From Reclinomonas americana ATCC 50394 (taxonomy: Eukaryota; Jakobida; Jakobea; Jakobida): DNA of 26,497 nt. The DNA lies in NCBI GenBank assembly GCA_048213135.1, contig PS015469.1:1-26497 (forward strand), in the 5' to 3' direction. The notes beneath the pieces were generated by a model, which saw nothing but the letters and a program-made list of their open reading frames with translations, searched no databases and was not told the origin of the DNA. Positions 8,010 to 18,407 of the stretch are shown here, piece by piece. A program made the translations under genes and the position numbers. Numbering within the stretch: position 1 is the first letter of the stretch; every line of letters starts with the position of its first letter.

Positions 8010-10681
8010 TCACTTCTCCTTAAAGGAGAACTGGGACTTTTCTATCTCGTCGGGATTGAGCTTGGCAAACATGCTTTCCACCTCGGTACGGCGCTTGCGT
8101 TCGTTCTCCACCCGTTGTCGCATCTCCTCCTGTGCCGACGCCGACACCGGGGATGGCGGTGCAGCGGCGACAGCAGCAGCGGAAGGCGGAGCAGGTGCCG
8201 GAGCACTGCTGCCACTGGCGCTGTTGGAGCTACCCGACAAATCGTCCTTGACACGCTGCGAAAGCGCAACACGCATGGCGCGTCGCTTGTCGTCCGCATC
8301 GGCTGCCGTCACCTCGGTTGCTGCCGGTGCACCACTGCCACGGGATGATGGTCGCTCGCTGGCCGGCTCACCGCCACTGCCACTCGCGCCGCCCTCCTGG
8401 TGCAGCTTCTTCAGCTTGGCCTCGCGTTCCGAGCGGCGCTACGCAAGTGGCAAAAAAACACATACACGATCAGCTCCCTCCATCAAATAAAGACAGAGCG
8501 AGTGGCACCACCACGCGCACCTGAGCCATGAGCTTGTCACGTTGCTCGCGCAGGTACTTGCGACGCATGGCAATCTGCTCGGCGTCTGGACCACGACGGC
8601 CAGCCGCCTCCGCCAGCTCGTCTTCTGAGTAAATGTCTTCGCCAGAGGCCGCAGCCGAGGCCAGACTGCGAGTCGGCATACCAGTGCTGTTTGTTGGTCT
8701 GCATGCACATTACAGCGGCGTGAGCGAAAGGGAGAAGTGCGACACGGTGAGGAAAGAAGAGGCAGTGGCCCACGCAACGATGACCTTGATCCGGCAGATG
8801 GTGACGCCGACGATCCGCTGCCTGAGGCGCTGGGTGAGGGGCGTGGGAGTGACGATGGGCCCTCCCGCCGTGCCGACACTGCGGGGAGCTCGCGTGCTGA
8901 CCGTGCGTTAACATCGGCGTCCGCGCCGGCACCGCTGGCGGCACCGGACGCGGCGGCAACGGCGGCGGCGGAGGAGGAGGAGGAGCCTTGTGGGGAGGTT
9001 GCCACGGCTGCTGCAGCCCGCAAGTCAATGGGCTTGACGGGTCTCACAGGATCACTCGACACTGCCACTGGCGGCGATGCGGCCGAGCCCGAGGCCGGTT
9101 CCTGCCGCCTCGCTGGTGACGACACACCCACCGAGCTCGCCGCTGCGGTCTGGGCCGTAGAAATCGACTGCGAGAACACCACACGCGATGATGACGATGA
9201 TGAGCCGGCACCGGCATCGCCGTCGTCGGGATCCACATCGCCGCCCTGCATCTGTGTGGGCCCAGTCATTGAGGCACACGCCCACAAAAAGAGTGACTGG
9301 AAGGACTTTTCCAGTGAGGCTGACCTTGCGTGCTTTCAGCGCGCGCACTTTCTCCTCCAGCACACGCTCTTGTCGCATGCGCTCGGCCAACACACTGCGC
9401 TGCAACTCCGTGACCTCTTCCTCATGCTGCGCCACCGCCTTTTGTGCCTGTACGCACAATGGTCAGTGGCTGGCTGTGGTGGTGAACGAGTCAAAAGCAC
9501 GAGAGCCGAATGACCTCGAGTGCCATGGAAATGGCCAGAGCCTTTTCCAGCTCCAGCTTCTCCAACTCCAGCTGCTTCTCCTCAATCGCACGCTCCTCCT
9601 CGGACACATTCAGCGCCATCTGTACACAATTCAGGAATGGGTGTCTGCGCCACGATCCGCCAGGGGGCGAAGCGCTGTCGCGTACCTTCAACAGTTCCTC
9701 CTCCTCTCGCCGCTTGGCCTCCTCCTGCTCTGCCAGCTCTCGCGACACACGCAGGGCCTCCTCGAGGTCAGCCGTCTGGCAACACCAAGATGAGCGGGTG
9801 AGAGAGGCGAACAGAAAGAGAAAAGAGAGAGGGGGAGACGAGGCCCGTCTCACCGGTGATCGCACGCTGCTGCCCATCGCCACGGGAGTATGCACGTCCT
9901 CGTGTGGTCGCTGCTGCGCTCGCTGCGCCTTTGATTTGAGGATCCTGATGGAGACGGGGGCGTGAGCGACACACTACAGTCAATACTCGACGAGCAGAGT
10001 CTGCCGACGCAACTTGAGCGCCTCCAGTTCGAGCTCCACGTTGCGTTTCTGCGCACCTCACGATGAGAAACAATGACAGCACAGCTTATGCCTACTCTCT
10101 CCACCTCACCTCCATGATCTTCTTGAATGCTGCAGTAGAGTGAACACACAAGCACACACAGTCTTCTCAGCCACTCGCCAGCAACAGCAGCAGCAGACGA
10201 CACAAGCGGACACAACTGACGAAATCATCGAGGGCCAGAATGTACTCGGTCACCAATCGCGACAGCTCCATGTTCCTCCCCGACAAGCACGCCTCGACAA
10301 ACTCCTCCGGCTGCACACCCAAGTTCTCCAAGTGCGCCTCCAGCAGATCCTCGACCACCTTTTTGAATTGCTGTGGCAAGAGAGGAGTGAGAGAGGAGCA
10401 GATCAATCAACAATGAGGAGAGAGGCCACGGCCACACCTGGTGGATCTCAGTGTGCACAAACTTGCTCTCATCCTCGCCATCAAACACCAGGCAGTGCTC
10501 ATCCATGAATCCCTGCACTGGAATCGTCCACATGGGCGAGTCTGTTGTGATCACACACACACACTCATGCATTAGATGATCGTTGAGAAGAGTGATCATC
10601 ATACACAACAATCACCACACAACTGATAAACTCGATGCATGTGTCGTACAACCACTCGTTCTCTTCGCCCGTCGCCGTCAT
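8010..10681 (-). CDS. CFAP36: Cilia- and flagella-associated protein 36 (CCDC104/BARTL1) homologue
   Basis: Twelve exons join in phase to 626 aa: 10681-10624, 10541-10438, 10370-10217, 10129-10110 (20 nt), 10048-9987, 9944-9854, 9775-9686, 9619-9515, 9447-9325, 9251-8785, 8698-8521 and 8438-8010. Exons 1-5 encode a BART (ARL2-binding) domain: EENEWLYDTCIEFI, MWTIPVQGFMDEHCLVFDGE, DESKFVHTEIHQ and QFKKVVEDLLEAHLENLGV line up motif by motif with vertebrate CFAP36. The C-terminal motif RRKYLREQRDKLM and the terminal DDKRRAMRVALSQRVKDDL also match the family. CFAP36 proteins bind the small GTPase ARL3 and localise to cilia. This copy is much longer than the roughly 340-aa vertebrate protein. The excess lies in two coiled-coil exons and a Ser/Ala-rich exon (9251-8785). 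The start ATG agrees with the family N-terminus. Confidence 0.93.
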
Positions 10682-11375
10682 CGAGAGTGCTCTGTTAGGG
10701 GGGAGTGTGAGGAAACGCGCAATGTCCACGCAAGCACTCTCTTGTTCTCTCTCACAGTGCTCTTGTGCTGTGTTGCTGCTCTCTCTCACTTTGCTGTTAA
10801 GAGTGGCACGCAATGTGTGCTGTGTATGTGTGTGTGAGAGAGTGCGAGTGGTGGGAGAGAGTAACGTCTGAACGCGTGCGTCGGTGGACAACTCGCTTGT
10901 TGTGGGTACTCGCGTGATGAGCAAGCGTCCACACGTGCAACTCACCGTCAATGTGGGTATGAATGTGTGTTGCGTACGTGGTGTGCGTTGAGAGAGAAGA
11001 GCACAGCAACGTGCGGCGACGTCGCGGCGTGATACAGGCAGACAGGACCGGCGACGTCTGTTCGCTTTCTTTCTGCGCATGGTTCTGGTGAGGCGCGCGG
11101 ACAACGAGGTATGTGTAGGCATTATGTGTACGGAGCTGGAGCCGCCATGATGCAGGTTGAAGTGCGTTGAAGTGCCTCACGATCAACGTTTGTTCGAATT
11201 CCGACGTCGACCAATTGCAAGGCGCCAGGCGATGCTCAGCGCATGTGGAATACCACACACAGAGCCGTACTCTGAGATGCAGAAAGCCACGGTCATCTTA
11301 TCTTTGTTCCTGCAACTGTGATCGCTGCAGGACAGCTGCAGTCGATATCTTCCGCTTTTGACACACTTGCAAGCG
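10682..11375. promoter_or_regulatory. Divergent intergenic region CFAP36 / first armadillo-like copy
   Basis: About 690 nt separate two divergent start codons. There are TG/GAGA-rich stretches (about 10816-10862), but I see no convincing coding frame with codon structure, no RNA gene and no TATA box. The last ~65 nt (from about 11311) are homologous to sequence just upstream of the second copy at 13162-13233, so at least this promoter-proximal piece was duplicated with the gene. Confidence 0.45.
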
Positions 11376-13027
11376 ATGGAGCAGCCCGTCGCCCTGCAAG
11401 AAGCACACACACGTCTGCGCGACAAGCTCGACGCCAATGCACCCGTCGACGATATTGTCGCTGCAATCAAGGCTCTCGTCGAAGAAGGTTTTGCTGATCA
11501 TGAGCACGTGCACATGCAGCAGGTGTGCAGCACTCACACTTGGACGCAGTTATGAATGTCGTTGATGCGATGGGAGAGCGACGGGTCATCGATGTTCTCG
11601 GCGAGGAGCTGATGCGCACAGCGTGTCGCGCGTGGGATGTTTTGCCTCCGTACACGCGCAGTCCTGTTGATCTAGAGGAGATGAGCAGGCATCCGCGCAT
11701 ATCGATGCTCCTGTTGTGCAATGTGTACGGTCAGCTGACACTGTGCTGGTTCTCTGCGTGTGTTCCTCGATCTGCTTCTCACTCGTCAGTCGCCAGCCGG
11801 TTGGCGTGAAGGAAAGAAGGTGTTGTCCGACGTGGGCGCGTTGCGTCGAGCGGTGCAGGATTTCCGCTGCGCTCGTGCCGCCTCGCTGTTCCCGATCCTC
11901 AGTGCACTGGTGGTGTCGGTGTTCAGACCAATGCTCGAGAAAGACATGGACGACGAGAGTGGTTTCAGTCGCGAGGTGTTTGACGTGTCGGCGGCATATG
12001 TGCTTGCCGAGGGTGTGATTGACGAGCTGTTGTTGACGCTGGATGGCATCGGGTGGCCGACGCCAGAAACAGAAGTGCTGTCGAACGTACTCACGACTCT
12101 CGGGAATTGTGGTGCGTCTCTGCTTTGGTTGTTGTTGGTCGCATCATCTCGTGCTGTGCCCTGACGCCATCGCTGTGCGCGGCAGAGCTGTGCGAGGAGG
12201 GCTGGGAGCGTATCGCCGAGAGTGGACGTGTGGCACGTCTTGTGTCGTTCTACTCGCTCGACAAGGTCGACAGTGACGTGTTCCAGGCGGCAGAATTCAT
12301 CGTCTGCAACATGGTGGATTCGCGTCCCGACATGGCTGTGTTCTCGACGCTGCGGCAGGCCATGCTCGATGCTGGGGTTGTGGAGGTGATCAAACGTGCT
12401 CCTCCATGGATGGGGGAAGGAGCTTGCTGACTGGCGATTACTGTTGCAGAACTGCCTGCGCATTCTCGAGGATCGCGACGCACGCTGTGCCGCCACCTGC
12501 ATGGCCCCCGCGATCTTGTGGTACATGAGTTGCGATCTCACAGTAGTACCCTCATCACCTCTCTTTTGTGCTGCTGACCTCCGCCATCGGCAGTGATTCC
12601 TGATCAAGTGGACACTCGTCTGCGGATCGTGCAGCAGGGTGGAATCCGTGTGCTTCACGATGTCTTGCTTGACCGGAGAGACGAATGCGTGATAGTGGTC
12701 CGCAACGCTGCCATGGCGCTCTTTGTCCTCGCCGACAATGGTCACCTGAATCAGCATCGGCAAGTGCTGGTCGACCTTCAGCAAGTGCTCGTCGAAGAGC
12801 CGACTCGTAACGGAGCGGCGTGGACGTTTGAAGGCGAGTGCATTGGTGGGTATCGCCCAAGGTTGCGCATTGACACTTACCGTACCGCATGCGTAGATTG
12901 CGTACTGCAACCCGACGGTCTCATCGCCGATCTCGGCGTGTCGGTCAAGGCGAAGCACAGCGTCGAAGCGAGCCTCCGCGTGGTGCTGGAGCGAGTGCGA
13001 TATTACCTGGCGGTGATAGACAGATGA
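11376..13027 (+). CDS. Armadillo/HEAT-like helical-repeat protein, tandem copy 1
   Basis: Six exons join in phase to 439 aa: 11376-11487, 11550-11722, 11790-12111, 12186-12385, 12450-12528 and 12594-13027. Comparison with copy 2 confirms several introns, because indels that are not multiples of three fall only in the parts I call intronic. The protein starts MEQPVALQEAHTRLRDKLDA and ends VRYYLAVIDR. It is predominantly amphipathic helix with Leu/Ala-rich units such as VRNAAMALFVLADNGHLNQH and FSTLRQAMLDAGVVEV, which resemble armadillo-type repeats. I see no catalytic motif. A scaffold or adaptor role would be inference only. The fifth intron (12529-12593) starts GTTGCG and contains a ctgac branch-like motif. 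Confidence 0.75.
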
Positions 13028-13079
13028 GGCGAGTGTACAAGGAACGAGCACTTGTCTGTCCCACACAGATTATCAGTCG

Positions 13080-13151
13080 ATGAGCAAGCCGGAGGAGTGC
13101 CTTCGCCTTCTCGAGTCGCTTATCCAGGCCAATCCCTTCCGGGAGCCATGA
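13080..13151 (+). pseudogene. Truncated copy of the small gene at 14979-15260
   Basis: The first ~70 nt match the start of the gene at 14979. Both read MSKPEECLRLLESLIQA, and both are preceded by the same cccacacagattatcagtcg leader. Here a 3-base deletion and a 1-base frame change follow, giving ...NPFREP and a TGA at 13149-13151. The match ends around 13156, where sequence upstream of the second armadillo-like copy begins. It is the broken right edge of the duplicated unit. Confidence 0.8.
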
Positions 13152-13233
13152 ACCCCACGATCTGCAAACTGTGGTCGCTGCAGGACAACTCGCTGCATCG
13201 ATCTTTTCCGCTTTTATTTCAACGATTGCAGCG

Positions 13234-14878
13234 ATGGAGCAACCCGTGGCACTGCAAGAGGCACACACACATCTGCGCGACAAGCTCGACGCCAATGCAC
13301 CCATCGACGACATTGTCGCTGCAATCAAAGCTCTCGTCGAAGAAGGTCTTTTGCTGATCATCAGCACGTGCACATGCAGCAGGTGTGCAGCACTCACAGT
13401 TTGGAAGCAGTGCTGAATGTCGTTGATGGAGAGCGACGAGTCATCGATGTTCTCGGCGAGGAGCTGATGCGCACAGCGTGTCGCGCGTGGGATGTGTTGC
13501 CTCCGTACACGCGCTCACTTGTTGATCGGGAGGAGATGAGCAGGCATCCGCGCATGGAGATGCTCGTGTTGTGCAATGTGTACGGTCAGCTGACACTGTG
13601 CTGGTTCTCTGCGTGCCCAATTTGCTTCTCACTCGTCAGCCGCCAGACGACTGGCGTGAGGGCAAGAAGGTGTTGTCCGACGTGGGCGCGTTGCGTCGAG
13701 CGGTGCAGGATTTCCGCTGCGCTCGTGCCGCCTCGCTGTTCCCGATTCTCGTTGCACTGCTGCTGTCGGTGTTTAGACCAGTGCTCGAGAGAGACATGCA
13801 CGACGAGAGTGGTTTCAGTCGCGAGGTGTTTGACGTGTCGGCGGCATATGTGCTTGCCGAGGGTGTTGTTGACGAGCTGTTGTTGACGCTGGATGATATC
13901 GGGTGGCCGACGCCACATGCAGAAGTGCTGTCGAACGTGCTCATGACTCTCGGGGATATCGGTGCGTCTCTGCTTTGGTTGTTGTTGGTCGCATCATCTC
14001 GTGCTCTGCCCTGACACCATCGTTGTGCGCGGCAGAGCTGTGCGAGGAGGGTTTGGAGCGTATCGCCGAGAGTGGACGTGTGGCACGTCTTGTGTCGTTC
14101 TACTCGCTCGACAAGGTCAACAGCGACGTGTTTGGGGCGGCGGAATTCATCGTCGCCAACATGGTGGAGTTGCGTCCCGACATGGCTGTGTTCTCCACGC
14201 TGCGACAGGCCATGCTCGATGCTGGGGTTGTGGAGGTGAGCAATCGTTCTCCTCCATGGATGGGGGAAGGAGCTTGCTGACTTGGGGGCGATTACTGTTG
14301 TAGAATTGTCTGCGCATTCTCGAGGATCGCGACGCGCGCTGCACCTCCACCTCCATGGCCCCCGCGGTCTTGTGGTACATGAGTTGCGATCACACAGTAG
14401 TACCCTCATCACCTCTCTTTTGTGCTGCTGACCTCCGCCATCGGCAGTGATTCCCGATCAAGTGGACACTCGTCTGCGGATCGTGCAGCAGGGTGGGATC
14501 CGAGTGCTTCACGATGTCTTGCTTGACCGGAGGGGCGAATGCGTGACAGTGGTCCGCAACGCTGCCATGGCGCTCTTTGTGCTTGCCGACAATGGTCACC
14601 TGAACCAGCATCGGCAAGTGCTCGTCGACCTTCAACAAGTGCTCGTCGAAGAGCCGACTCGTAATGGAGTGGCGTGGACGTTTGCAGGCGAGTGCGTTGG
14701 CGGGTATAATCGCCCGTGGTTGCTCATTGACACCTACGCATGTACAGAATTCGTGCTGCAACCCGACGGTCTCATCGCCGATCTCGGCGTGTCGGTCAAG
14801 GCGAAGCACAGCGTCGAAGCGAGCCTCCGCGTGGTGCTGGAGCGAGTGCGATATCAGCTGGCGATGATTGACAGATGA
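13234..14878 (+). CDS. Armadillo/HEAT-like helical-repeat protein, tandem copy 2
   Basis: Exons 13234-13345, 13411-13577, 13640-13961, 14036-14235, 14304-14382 and 14448-14878 join in phase to 436 aa and correspond one to one with copy 1. Long nucleotide stretches are identical to copy 1, yet amino-acid changes are frequent and clustered. Examples are SALVV to VALLL, KDMDD to RDMHD, and the loop after GGY near the C-terminus. An in-frame 6-nt deletion after 13430 removes two residues. All splice sites are kept, including the GTTGCG donor at 14383, and there is no internal stop, so both copies look functional. The function is unknown. Confidence 0.75.
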
Positions 14879-14978
14879 GCGGGGAGGCGAGTGAGTGTAC
14901 AGGCCAGCTAAACTGTTGCAGAGGGAGCATTCGTCTTGGAGAACGAGCACTTGTCTGTCCCACACAGATTATCAGTCG

Positions 14979-15260
14979 ATGAGCAAGCCGGAGGAGTGCC
15001 TTCGCCTTCTCGAGTCGCTCATCCAGGCCGATCCCTTCCGCCGGAGCCATGAACCCACGTTGAAAGGACTGCGACTTTACCAAGTTCGTGTTCAGCAGCG
15101 CGATGCGGTCTACGAGCGAGCTGTCGAGGGTCTGGTGACATTGATCGAGGTCGCCGACGACTCCACCATGCGCCCGATCATCTTCTCACAGGTGTGCGAC
15201 GCGCTGATGACTGCCGGAAACGATGAGGACAGGCGATCTCGATATCAGGCGTTGTTTTGA
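14979..15260 (+). CDS. Small helical protein, 93 aa
   Basis: One uninterrupted frame runs from ATG at 14979 to TGA at 15258-15260. The product reads MSKPEECLRLLESLIQADPF..., later GLRLYQVRVQQRDAVYERAV and GLVTLIEVADDSTMRP. It looks all-helical and could be another armadillo-like unit. A likely acceptor (cccacacag) at 14960-14968 just upstream suggests an intron in the 5' leader. I looked for a way to splice it onto the preceding gene as a last exon, but no donor in the required phase exists before that gene's stop codon, in either copy. Confidence 0.6.
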   Translation: MSKPEECLRLLESLIQADPFRRSHEPTLKGLRLYQVRVQQRDAVYERAVEGLVTLIEVADDSTMRPIIFSQVCDALMTAGNDEDRRSRYQALF

Positions 15261-15443
15261 GAGCCATTTTTAGGCGCTTCTGTAAACGAAGAACTCGTGG
15301 TGGCACTCTGCTCTTGCAGCTTCTCGATAGATGAGAGCCCAAAACCGGCGCGAAGTGCGGTGGTGCATTTCGAAGAAGTAGTTGTCTGTCCCAACACAAC
15401 TTGGCACGCGTTGTCTGTGACAGACAACAACGTGGAGAGAGCG
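15261..15443. promoter_or_regulatory. Short intergenic spacer, putative promoter
   Basis: About 180 nt lie between two same-strand genes. An imperfect inverted repeat around 15408-15430 (gttgtctgtgacagacaac) could fold as a hairpin. I see no coding frame. Confidence 0.4.
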
Positions 15444-17355
15444 ATGAGCGCAAACAGCGCCTCCTTTCCTGCACCTGTCGATGGTGGTGCTCCTGGTGGT
15501 GGTGGTGGTGGTNNNNNNNNNNNNNNNNNNNNNNNNNNNNNNNNNNNNNNNNNNNNNNNNNNNNNNNNNNNNNNNNNNNNNNNNNNNNNNNNNNNNNNNN
15601 NNNNNNNNNNNNNNNNNNNNNNNNNNNNNNNNNNNNNNNNNNNNNNNNNNNNNNNNNNNNNNNNNNNNNNNNNNNNNNNNNNNNNNNNNNNNNNNNNNNN
15701 NNNNNNNNNNNNNNNNNNNNNNNNNNNNNNNNNNNNNNNNNNNNNNNNNNNNNNNNNNNNNNNNNNNNNNNNNNNNNNNNNNNNNNNNNNNNNNNNNNNN
15801 NNNNNNNNNNNNNNNNNNNNNNNNNNNNNNNNNNNNNNNNNNNNNNNNNNNNNNNNNNNNNNNNNNNNNNNNNNNNNNNNNNNNNNNNNNNNNNNNNNNN
15901 NNNNNNNNNNNNNNNNNNNNNNNNNNNNNNNNNNNNNNNNNNNNNNNNNNNNNNNNNNNNNNNNNNNNNNNNNNNNNNNNNNNNNNNNNNNNNNNNNNNN
16001 NNNNNNNNNNNNNNNNNNNNNNNNNNNNNNNNNNNNNNNNNNNNNNNNNNNNNNNNNNNNNNNNNNNNNNNNNNNNNNNNNNNNNNNNNNNNNNNNNNNN
16101 NNNNNNNNNNNNNNNNNNNNNNNNNNNNNNNNNNNNNNNNNNNNNNNNNNNNNNNNNNNNNNNNNNNNNNNNNNNNNNNNNNNNNNNNNNNNNNNNNNNN
16201 NNNNNNNNNNNNNNNNNNNNNNNNNNNNNNNNNNNNNNNNNNNNNNNNNNNNNNNNNNNNNNNNNNNNNNNNNNNNNNNNNNNNNNNNNNNNNNNNNNNN
16301 NNNNNNNNNNNNNNNNNNNNNNNNNNNNNNNNNNNNNNNNNNNNNNNNNNNNNNNNNNNNNNNNNNNNNNNNNNNNNNNNNNNNNNNNNNNNNNNNNNNN
16401 NNNNNNNNNNNNNNNNNNNNNNNNNNNNNNNNNNNNNNNNNNNNNNNNNNNNNNNNNNNNNNNNNNNNNNNNNNNNNNNNNNNNNNNNNNGGAGGAGGAG
16501 GAGGAGACATTGATGGCGCAGCACTGGCCAGTGCCATATGGCAAGTGCTGCAAACACTGTGGTCTCTGATCTCCATTCCCCTCTCCCTTGGAGTTGCGTT
16601 CTCATACTATCTCCCTCCCTCTCTTGCTTCTTCTCTCTCTCTATGCACTGACACTGACCTTCAACCCTCATCCAATCATCCAGTGGGAGAAGTTGGCGCC
16701 CTTGCTGTGGCAAGCACTGGTGTTCACGGCCGAGCAAGTGGGCTCTCTGCTGTGGACACTGGTGTCATCACCGGAGCGTCTGTGGCACTTTGTGCAGCTC
16801 ATTGCGCGCTCGCTGGCATCGGTGGTCGTCGGCATTGTCAATCGATGTGATCCCGTGTACTTGCTCGTCGGTCTGCTGTGCTTTGCGCTGGTCATGTACG
16901 CGACACGTGGACGCCTGCTGCTCTACGTGCTCTCGCTACCCTTCCGCATCGTGCACTCGCTGCTGTACTGGCCCGTGTTCTTCCCGCTGGAGCTGGCGTG
17001 GATGGTTGTGCGGACGGTGGTCTCGGTGCTGCTGCTGCCCGTGCGCCTGCTGCTGTGGTTGTGGCGCCTCGGGCGTGGCGGCGGTGGCAGTGACAAGCCT
17101 CCCGCGTCGCCACCCAGCAAGCCGCAGAGAAGAGCGCTGCGCAATGGTGGCGGGTCGCCGGTGAATGGGCATGCCGACACCGACTCGGACGTCAGTCGCG
17201 ACGAGATGGAGGGCTCCTCGCTCGGCGACGACCACGATGTCGACGACGACGACGAGATCTTTAACGAGGAGGAGGTGGAGGAGGACAAGATGCGCGCCAA
17301 CGAGCCCGTCATTGACGGTCGCGGCGGCTGGCTCCGTCATCGTCATCCGCGCTGA
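15444..17355 (+). CDS. Multi-pass membrane protein of unknown function (large gap)
   Basis: The first exon starts with ATG at 15444 (MSANSASFPAPVDGGAPGGG...) and runs into the 15513-16490 gap in a polyGly tract. After the gap, an exon ending at 16544 (DIDGAALASAIWQ) joins in phase to 16684-17355, which ends in TGA. The last 223 residues hold several hydrophobic helices, such as VYLLVGLLCFALVMYA, LLYVLSLPFRIVHSLLYWPV and WMVVRTVVSVLLLPVRLLLW. A cytosolic-looking tail follows with Pro/Arg- and Asp/Glu-rich parts (HDVDDDDEIFNEEEVEEDK). I do not recognise the family. The donor after 16544 (CAA then gtgctg) is weak, and the splice was chosen because it preserves phase. Confidence 0.6.
15513..16490. 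other. Assembly gap (978 N)
   Basis: The gap is bounded by GGT repeats on the left and GGA repeats on the right. Part of the membrane-protein gene is lost here. Confidence 0.99.
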
Positions 17356-17415
17356 TGGTCAAGAAAAAGAAAAGTAAACGCTCATTCACAGACGCTATTG
17401 TTGTTGTTGTTATTA

Positions 17416-18318
17416 TCATGTCATCCCAAACGCGTCAAAGTCATCGTCGTCGTCGCTGTCGACCGTGGCCAGGCCCAACACATGCGCCGTTCGCCGTGCA
17501 TTGTCATTGGGTGGCGATCGATTAACAATGCCTGCCGCTGCTCCCGCGCCTGCCTGGTCGGCCTTAACAGAGTGGCCTCCTCCTCCGACAGACACACGCA
17601 GCGCCAGCACCGATCGCGACCGCAAGTGGCTCGCACTCGCCGACGGCGAGAATCCCATGGGCGGCAACACCACACCATGCCTGCTCTGCTGCTGCTGCTG
17701 CTGCTGACCATCCACGCCCACATCGCCCTCTTGCGTTGTGGGCACCATGGCCTCCAAGTCCAGCTCGCCCACACAGAACGCAGCCACTCCACCGCCCTCC
17801 GCCTGCCCGTTCGTCGCCAGTGAATGATACGTGGAGAATCCTATGCGTCGCACACTGCCTTTTTCGCCACTCCGTCCTCCCCCAGCACCACCCACCAAGG
17901 TTGAGCCTGCGCGTGTTAATGTCGCAGTGCTGTTCGACGAGGTGCTGTAGTCAGAGACGATCTCAGAGTCGCCTCCGCCCGCGCCTCCGCCTCCCACGCG
18001 ATATGAGTCAACGCGAGCGTGCGGGTTGAGGCGTTGTCGTGTGGGCCGTTGTTGCTGTGATGTTGTGGAGGAGGGTGTGGGTGTGCTGGCCTCGGAGGGC
18101 GATGTGGCCGAGCTATGAGTGGATTGATGATGAGCGCCGTTATGTGTGTGTGTGTGTCTGTTTTCTGTGTGTGTATGTGTGTGTGTGTGTGTGTGCAGTG
18201 AGTACCTGCCACTACAGCCCATGAGCGTGTCTCGTCCCTGGTCGTCGTTTGCGCGCTGCTGCGTTGTGTTGACGCTCGCGTTTCGATGACTCTTTGACAA
18301 ATCGGACACCGTATACAT
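17416..18318 (-). CDS. Disordered Ser/Thr/Gln-rich protein, 269 aa
   Basis: Two exons, 18318-18206 and 18112-17416, join in phase to 269 aa. The intron (18205-18113) carries a CA/TG microsatellite. The sequence is almost entirely low complexity: Ser/Thr/Pro and polyGln near the start, Gly-rich in the middle, SPPNDNARRTAHVLGLATV then an Asp cluster and DFDAFGMT at the end. No domain is recognised. The C-terminal acidic-FDAF motif resembles short peptides that bind clathrin-adaptor appendages, but this is only a resemblance. The start is about 90 nt downstream of the CD36-like stop codon on the same strand, so a 3' extension or read-through transcript cannot be excluded. Confidence 0.55.
   Translation of the reverse strand: MYTVSDLSKSHRNASVNTTQQRANDDQGRDTLMGCSGRYSLHTHTHTHTHTENRHTHTHNGAHHQSTHSSATSPSEASTPTPSSTTSQQQRPTRQRLNPHARVDSYRVGGGGAGGGDSEIVSDYSTSSNSTATLTRAGSTLVGGAGGGRSGEKGSVRRIGFSTYHSLATNGQAEGGGVAAFCVGELDLEAMVPTTQEGDVGVDGQQQQQQQSRHGVVLPPMGFSPSASASHLRSRSVLALRVSVGGGGHSVKADQAGAGAAAGIVNRSPPNDNARRTAHVLGLATVDSDDDDDFDAFGMT
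18142..18195. repeat. TG/CA microsatellite in intron
   Basis: An interrupted (TG)n array on the plus strand lies inside the single intron of the disordered-protein gene. Confidence 0.9.
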
Positions 18319-18407
18319 GAAAACGCCTTTTACCTTTTTCCGCTCGACGAGCACCCACAACAACAACAACAAACAAGTAGATACATATATATGCAGAGAG
18401 AAACGCA

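Larger units (their letters stand above)
11311..15057 (+). repeat. Tandem segmental duplication, unit about 1.85 kb, two copies
   Basis: Unit 1 is about 11311-13156 and unit 2 about 13162-15057. Each contains ~65 nt of upstream sequence, the whole six-exon armadillo-like gene, the short spacer with cttgtctgtcccacacag, and the first part of the small MSKPEE gene. Only unit 2 continues into the complete small gene. The order shows an original pair (armadillo gene then small gene) in which the first gene plus the beginning of the second was copied. Confidence 0.88.

Noticed and set aside
11786-13066. 426-aa open frame antisense to the first armadillo-like copy
   Set aside because: It runs through introns of the sense gene, and its counterpart in the second copy is broken into two frames (13636-14412 and 14390-14965). 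The sense frame explains the conserved positions and the indel pattern.
14879-14978. Splicing the small gene at 14979 onto the armadillo-like gene as its last exon
   Set aside because: The stop codon after ...IDR is conserved in both copies and no donor in the phase needed precedes it.
15408-15430. Inverted repeat gttgtctgtgacagacaac as a possible operator or mobile-element end
   Set aside because: A single short palindrome with no flanking direct repeats or partner copy nearby. Too little to call more than a possible hairpin.
17736-18224. Plus-strand frames over the disordered gene
   Set aside because: No family resemblance. The minus-strand pair of exons splices in phase and gives typical biased composition.
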